From assembly GCF_000787835.1 (NCBI RefSeq), contig NZ_BBPP01000038.1, positions 1-38,314 of the forward strand: a stretch of 38,314 nt of DNA. Direction: 5' to 3'. Position numbers and translations under genes: made by a program. This DNA comes from Streptacidiphilus melanogenes. Its GTDB lineage: Bacteria > Actinomycetota > Actinomycetes > Streptomycetales > Streptomycetaceae. Shown piece after piece: positions 35,131 to 38,314 of this stretch; within the stretch, counting starts at the first letter, position 1, and each line of letters begins with the position of its first letter. The notes below the pieces were generated by a model, which ran no database searches, had not been told where the DNA came from, and saw only the letters and a list, made by a program, of their open reading frames with translations.

Positions 35131-37005
35131 GTGTCCGCCATCCCGTCCAACGTTCCGGAGCCCAGCAACACCGACCCGGCGCTGATCCGCAACTTCTGCA
35201 TCATCGCCCACATCGACCACGGCAAGTCGACCCTTGCCGACCGGATGCTGCAGATCACCGGCGTGGTCGACCCCCGGCAGATGCGCGCCCAGTACCTGGA
35301 CCGGATGGACATCGAGCGCGAGCGCGGGATCACCATCAAGTCGCAGGCCGTGCGTCTGCCCTGGGCGCCGCTGACCGGCGCGGGCACCGGCACCACGCAC
35401 ATCCTGAACATGATCGACACGCCGGGCCACGTGGACTTCACCTACGAGGTCTCCCGCTCGCTGGCGGCCTGCGAGGGCACCCTCCTCGTGGTCGACGCCG
35501 CGCAGGGCATCGAGGCGCAGACCCTCGCCAACCTCTACCTGGCGCTGGAGAACGACCTCACGATCATCCCGGTGCTGAACAAGATCGACCTTCCGGCCGC
35601 GCAGCCCGACAAGTACGCGGAGGAGATCGCCCACATCATCGGCTGTGACCCGTCGGACGTGCTGCGCGCCAGCGCGAAGACCGGTCTCGGCGTCGAGGAC
35701 ATCCTGGACGCGGTCGTCGAGAAGGTCCCGGCCCCGGTCGGCGTCAAGGACGCCCCGGCCCGCGCGATGATCTTCGACTCCGTCTACGACGCCTACCGCG
35801 GTGTCGTCACCTACGTCCGTGTCGTCGACGGCCAGCTCAACAAGCGCGAGCGCATCGCGATGATGTCGACCGGCGCCACCCACGAGCTGCTGGAGATCGG
35901 CGTCATCTCGCCGGAGCCCAAGCCGTCGCAGGGCCTCGGCGTCGGCGAGGTGGGCTACCTGATCACCGGTGTGAAGGACGTCCGCCAGTCCCGAGTCGGT
36001 GACACCATCACCTCGATGCACAAGGGCGCCACGGAGGCGCTCGGCGGCTACAAGGACCCGAAGCCGATGGTCTTCTCGGGCCTGTATCCGCTGGACGGCT
36101 CGGACTACCCGCTGCTGCGCGACGCCCTGGACAAGCTGCGCCTGAACGACGCCGCGCTGGTCTACGAGCCGGAGACCTCGGTCGCGCTGGGCTTCGGCTA
36201 CCGCTGTGGCTTCCTCGGCCTGCTGCACCTGGAGATCATCCGGGAGCGGCTGGAGCGCGAGTTCAACCTCGACCTGATCTCCACCGCCCCGAACGTGGTC
36301 TACCGGGTGATCATGGAGGACGGCTCCGAGCACATCGTCACCAACCCGAGCGAGTTCCCGAGCGGCAAGATCACTGAGGTCTACGAGCCGATCGTGCGCG
36401 GCACCATCCTCGCCCCGAACGAATTCGTCGGCGCGATCATGGAGCTCTGCCAGGCGCGCCGCGGCTCGCTCCAGGGCATGGACTACCTCTCCGAGGACCG
36501 CGTCGAGATCCGCTACAACCTGCCGCTCGCGGAGATCGTCTTCGACTTCTTCGACCAGCTGAAGTCCAAGACCCGCGGCTACGCCTCGCTCGACTACGAG
36601 CCCATCGGCGAGCAGAGCGCCAACCTGGTCCGCGTGGACATCCTGCTCCAGGGCGAGCAGGTGGACGCCTTCTCCGCGATCGTCCACCGCGACAAGGCGT
36701 ACAACTACGGCGTGATGATGGCCGGCAAGCTGCAGAAGCTGATCCCGCGCCAGCAGTTCGAGGTGCCGATCCAGGCCGCGATCGGCTCCCGCGTCATCGC
36801 CCGTGAGACCGTCCGCGCGATGCGCAAGGACGTCCTCGCCAAGTGCTACGGCGGTGACATCTCCCGCAAGCGGAAGCTGCTGGAGAAGCAGAAGGAAGGC
36901 AAGAAGCGCATGAAGATGGTCGGCCGCGTGGAGGTCCCGCAGGAGGCCTTCATCGCCGCGCTGTCCACCGACGACAACGCGGCCGCCGCCGAGAAGAAGA
37001 AGTAG
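35131..37005 (+). CDS. lepA: Elongation factor 4 (LepA)
   Basis: Ribosome-associated GTPase affecting translation initiation/elongation under stress. The 624-residue protein has the G domain (AHIDHGKST at about 28-36, [14 protein letters not shown]), EF-Tu-like domain II, domains III and V, and the LepA-specific C-terminal domain (from about 525, [51 protein letters not shown]). The GTG start at 35131 has only a weak site (GGATCCTGA). An inverted repeat GGTGG/CCACC (35085-35100) lies upstream. It ends before a strong terminator. Confidence 0.97.
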   Translation: MSAIPSNVPEPSNTDPALIRNFCIIAHIDHGKSTLADRMLQITGVVDPRQMRAQYLDRMDIERERGITIKSQAVRLPWAPLTGAGTGTTHILNMIDTPGHVDFTYEVSRSLAACEGTLLVVDAAQGIEAQTLANLYLALENDLTIIPVLNKIDLPAAQPDKYAEEIAHIIGCDPSDVLRASAKTGLGVEDILDAVVEKVPAPVGVKDAPARAMIFDSVYDAYRGVVTYVRVVDGQLNKRERIAMMSTGATHELLEIGVISPEPKPSQGLGVGEVGYLITGVKDVRQSRVGDTITSMHKGATEALGGYKDPKPMVFSGLYPLDGSDYPLLRDALDKLRLNDAALVYEPETSVALGFGYRCGFLGLLHLEIIRERLEREFNLDLISTAPNVVYRVIMEDGSEHIVTNPSEFPSGKITEVYEPIVRGTILAPNEFVGAIMELCQARRGSLQGMDYLSEDRVEIRYNLPLAEIVFDFFDQLKSKTRGYASLDYEPIGEQSANLVRVDILLQGEQVDAFSAIVHRDKAYNYGVMMAGKLQKLIPRQQFEVPIQAAIGSRVIARETVRAMRKDVLAKCYGGDISRKRKLLEKQKEGKKRMKMVGRVEVPQEAFIAALSTDDNAAAAEKKK

Positions 37006-37024
37006 TCCGGCCGGAGCCGGACAG

Positions 37025-37062
37025 GGCCCCCTCGGGCGTCACCCGTGACGTCTGAGGGGGCC
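37025..37062 (+). terminator. Terminator after lepA
   Basis: An 18-position stem (37025-37042 with 37045-37062; two G-U pairs, inner pairs opening for the loop) beginning 19 bases after the stop and followed by TCACCTTT. Confidence 0.8.
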
Positions 37063-37142
37063 TCACCTTTGTCGGTGCTCTCACGCGACTGCGGTAACCT
37101 CCCGGTGCCGAGGGGGCGGATCGACACCGACGGGGACGGGAC

Positions 37143-38314
37143 ATGACGCAGCAGGACGGATTCACGGATCCCAGGACGTTCAGCTCGGTCGGTCTGGACC
37201 GTCTCGGCGCCAAGCCGCTGCGCGCCACCGACCCGCGCCGGGTCGGACCCTACGCGATCGTCGCCGTGCTGGGCGGCGGCGGTATGGGCCGGATCTACCT
37301 GGGCCGTGACGCCGACGGCGCGTCAGGGCTGGCCGCGGTCAAGGTGATCCGTCCCGAGTACGCCGAGGACGAGGGCTTCCGGCGCCGCTTCGAGCGCGAG
37401 TCCGCGTCGCTCGCGCGGGTGCGCGGCGAGCAGGCCGCGGTGCTGCTCGGCAGCGGCTACGACGGCGACCTGCTGTGGATGGCCACCGAGTACATCCCCG
37501 GCCCCAGCCTCTCCGAGGCCGTCGCCTCCTCCGGTCCGCTCGGCGCCACCGGCGCGTGGCGTCTCGCGCTCGAACTCGCCCAGGCCATCGGGGCGATGGA
37601 GCGCGTCGGGGTGGTCCACCGGGACATCAAGCCGTCCAACGTCATCCTCGGCCCGGCCGGCTGCCGCGTCATCGACTTCGGCATCTCCCAGGCCGCCGAC
37701 ACCAGCGCCATCACCACCACCGGTCAGCAGGTCGGCACCCCCGCCTACATGTCGCCGGAGCAGGTCCGCGGCCAGACGGTCGCGACCTCCTCCGACCTCT
37801 TCGCCCTCGGCTCCGTCCTCGCCTTCGCCGTCACCGGCTCCGGCCCGTTCGGCGACGGCACCACCGTGGACGTGCTGCACCGCGTCGCGTTCGAGGAGCC
37901 CAAGCCGGACGTGCTGGACCGGGTCGAGGACGTCGACCCGCACCTGGCCGAGCTGGTGCGCGCGTGCCTGGACAAGGACCAGGCCGCCCGCCCCACCGCG
38001 CCGGACGTCGCCGAGCGGGCCGCGCTGCGGCAGGTGGCCGCGCCCTGGTCCCCGGAGCTGGGCGCGGCCATCATGTCCCGCGTCGAGGTGGCGATCGCCG
38101 TGCAGGCGCTGCCGCTCCCGGCGCCGGACGCGCCCGCGGGCCCGGTGGCCGACGACGGCACGATGCTGCTGGGCGGCCGCGGCACCGGCGCCCCGTTGGC
38201 CGCCACGCCCACGCAGACGGCGATGCCCACGCCGCCGACCGCGCAGGCGGCCTTCCCGTCGCCCTCCCACACGCCGCATCAGCCGTCGTTCCAGCCCTCG
38301 TCCCAGGGACCCGT
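37143..38314 (+). CDS. Serine/threonine protein kinase (3' end missing)
   Basis: The frame is open from ATG 37143 to the window edge (390 codons seen). The Hanks-type kinase domain spans about 37-300: glycine loop GGGGMGRIYLG, Lys67 in AAVKV, catalytic HRDIKPSN with Asp161, DFG at 178-180 (VIDFGISQAA), and the GTPAYMSPEQ activation segment. From about 320 the chain becomes a Pro/Thr/Ala-rich linker (TPTQTAMPTPPTAQ), suggesting a juxtamembrane region or a C-terminal sensor beyond the window. The ATG follows GACGGGGACGGGAC; TAACCT (37095-37100) may be the -10. Substrates cannot be inferred. All catalytic residues are present. Confidence 0.93.
   Translation, partial: MTQQDGFTDPRTFSSVGLDRLGAKPLRATDPRRVGPYAIVAVLGGGGMGRIYLGRDADGASGLAAVKVIRPEYAEDEGFRRRFERESASLARVRGEQAAVLLGSGYDGDLLWMATEYIPGPSLSEAVASSGPLGATGAWRLALELAQAIGAMERVGVVHRDIKPSNVILGPAGCRVIDFGISQAADTSAITTTGQQVGTPAYMSPEQVRGQTVATSSDLFALGSVLAFAVTGSGPFGDGTTVDVLHRVAFEEPKPDVLDRVEDVDPHLAELVRACLDKDQAARPTAPDVAERAALRQVAAPWSPELGAAIMSRVEVAIAVQALPLPAPDAPAGPVADDGTMLLGGRGTGAPLAATPTQTAMPTPPTAQAAFPSPSHTPHQPSFQPSSQGP

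Overview
This window is a GC-rich (roughly 70% or more by eye) piece of actinobacterial chromosome, most likely from the family Streptomycetaceae (Streptomyces, Kitasatospora or Streptacidiphilus type). The reasons are strong third-position G/C, frequent GTG starts, many start codons lying 6-8 bases after a TANNNT -10 box (leaderless mRNAs), the gene order rne-rplU-rpmA-obg-proB-proA-nadD-rsfS and leuS-degV-comEA-comEC-holA-rpsT-lepA, and a leuS leader-peptide attenuator of the type proposed for streptomycetes. Genus assignment is inference.

Bases 1-9361: RNase E/G (cut by the left edge) ends at a strong terminator. Then come the ribosomal protein pair rplU-rpmA behind a structured leader, the ribosome-assembly GTPase obg, and the proline pathway genes proB and proA with a conserved unknown gene between them. 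Bases 8894-10918 hold two adjacent single-pass membrane proteins of unknown function that share an unusual N-terminal motif. A bidirectional terminator separates them from a convergent M48-type metalloprotease.

Bases 12335-16852: two membrane microproteins (47 and 48 aa), nadD, a divergent LytR-CpsA-Psr-like protein that seems to lack the catalytic arginines, the ribosome silencing factor rsfS and a histidine phosphatase apparently starting at CTG. Two identical tRNA-Ala(GGC) genes follow. Bases 16902-19402 are a divergent MmyB-type regulator/MFS exporter pair with a palindromic candidate operator between them, and a third tRNA-Ala(GGC) lies beyond. The pair is therefore bracketed by tRNA copies and looks like the most accessory part of the window.

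Bases 19540-26362: a secreted S53 (sedolisin) protease behind an AT-rich promoter; a GC-rich intergenic repeat; a leuS attenuator made of a 12-aa leader peptide with three consecutive leucine codons, competing hairpins and an intrinsic terminator with six Ts; leuS; a DegV lipid-binding protein; and a small zinc-ribbon membrane protein.

Bases 26460-38314: comEA and comEC (DNA uptake type proteins), a small acidic protein, an ArsB/SLC13-type permease with a probable CTG start, a DUF4232 lipoprotein, holA (DNA polymerase III delta), a DUF1203 protein, rpsT and an ABM-fold protein on the minus strand, lepA, and a Ser/Thr protein kinase cut by the right edge.

Most of the window is conserved housekeeping sequence. 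I see no phage, CRISPR, toxin-antitoxin or biosynthetic cluster. The observations most worth following are the leuS attenuator, the catalytically degenerate LCP protein, the paired membrane proteins with the VVFDE motif, two CTG starts, iteron-like repeats upstream of comEA and holA, and the tRNA-bracketed regulator/exporter pair.
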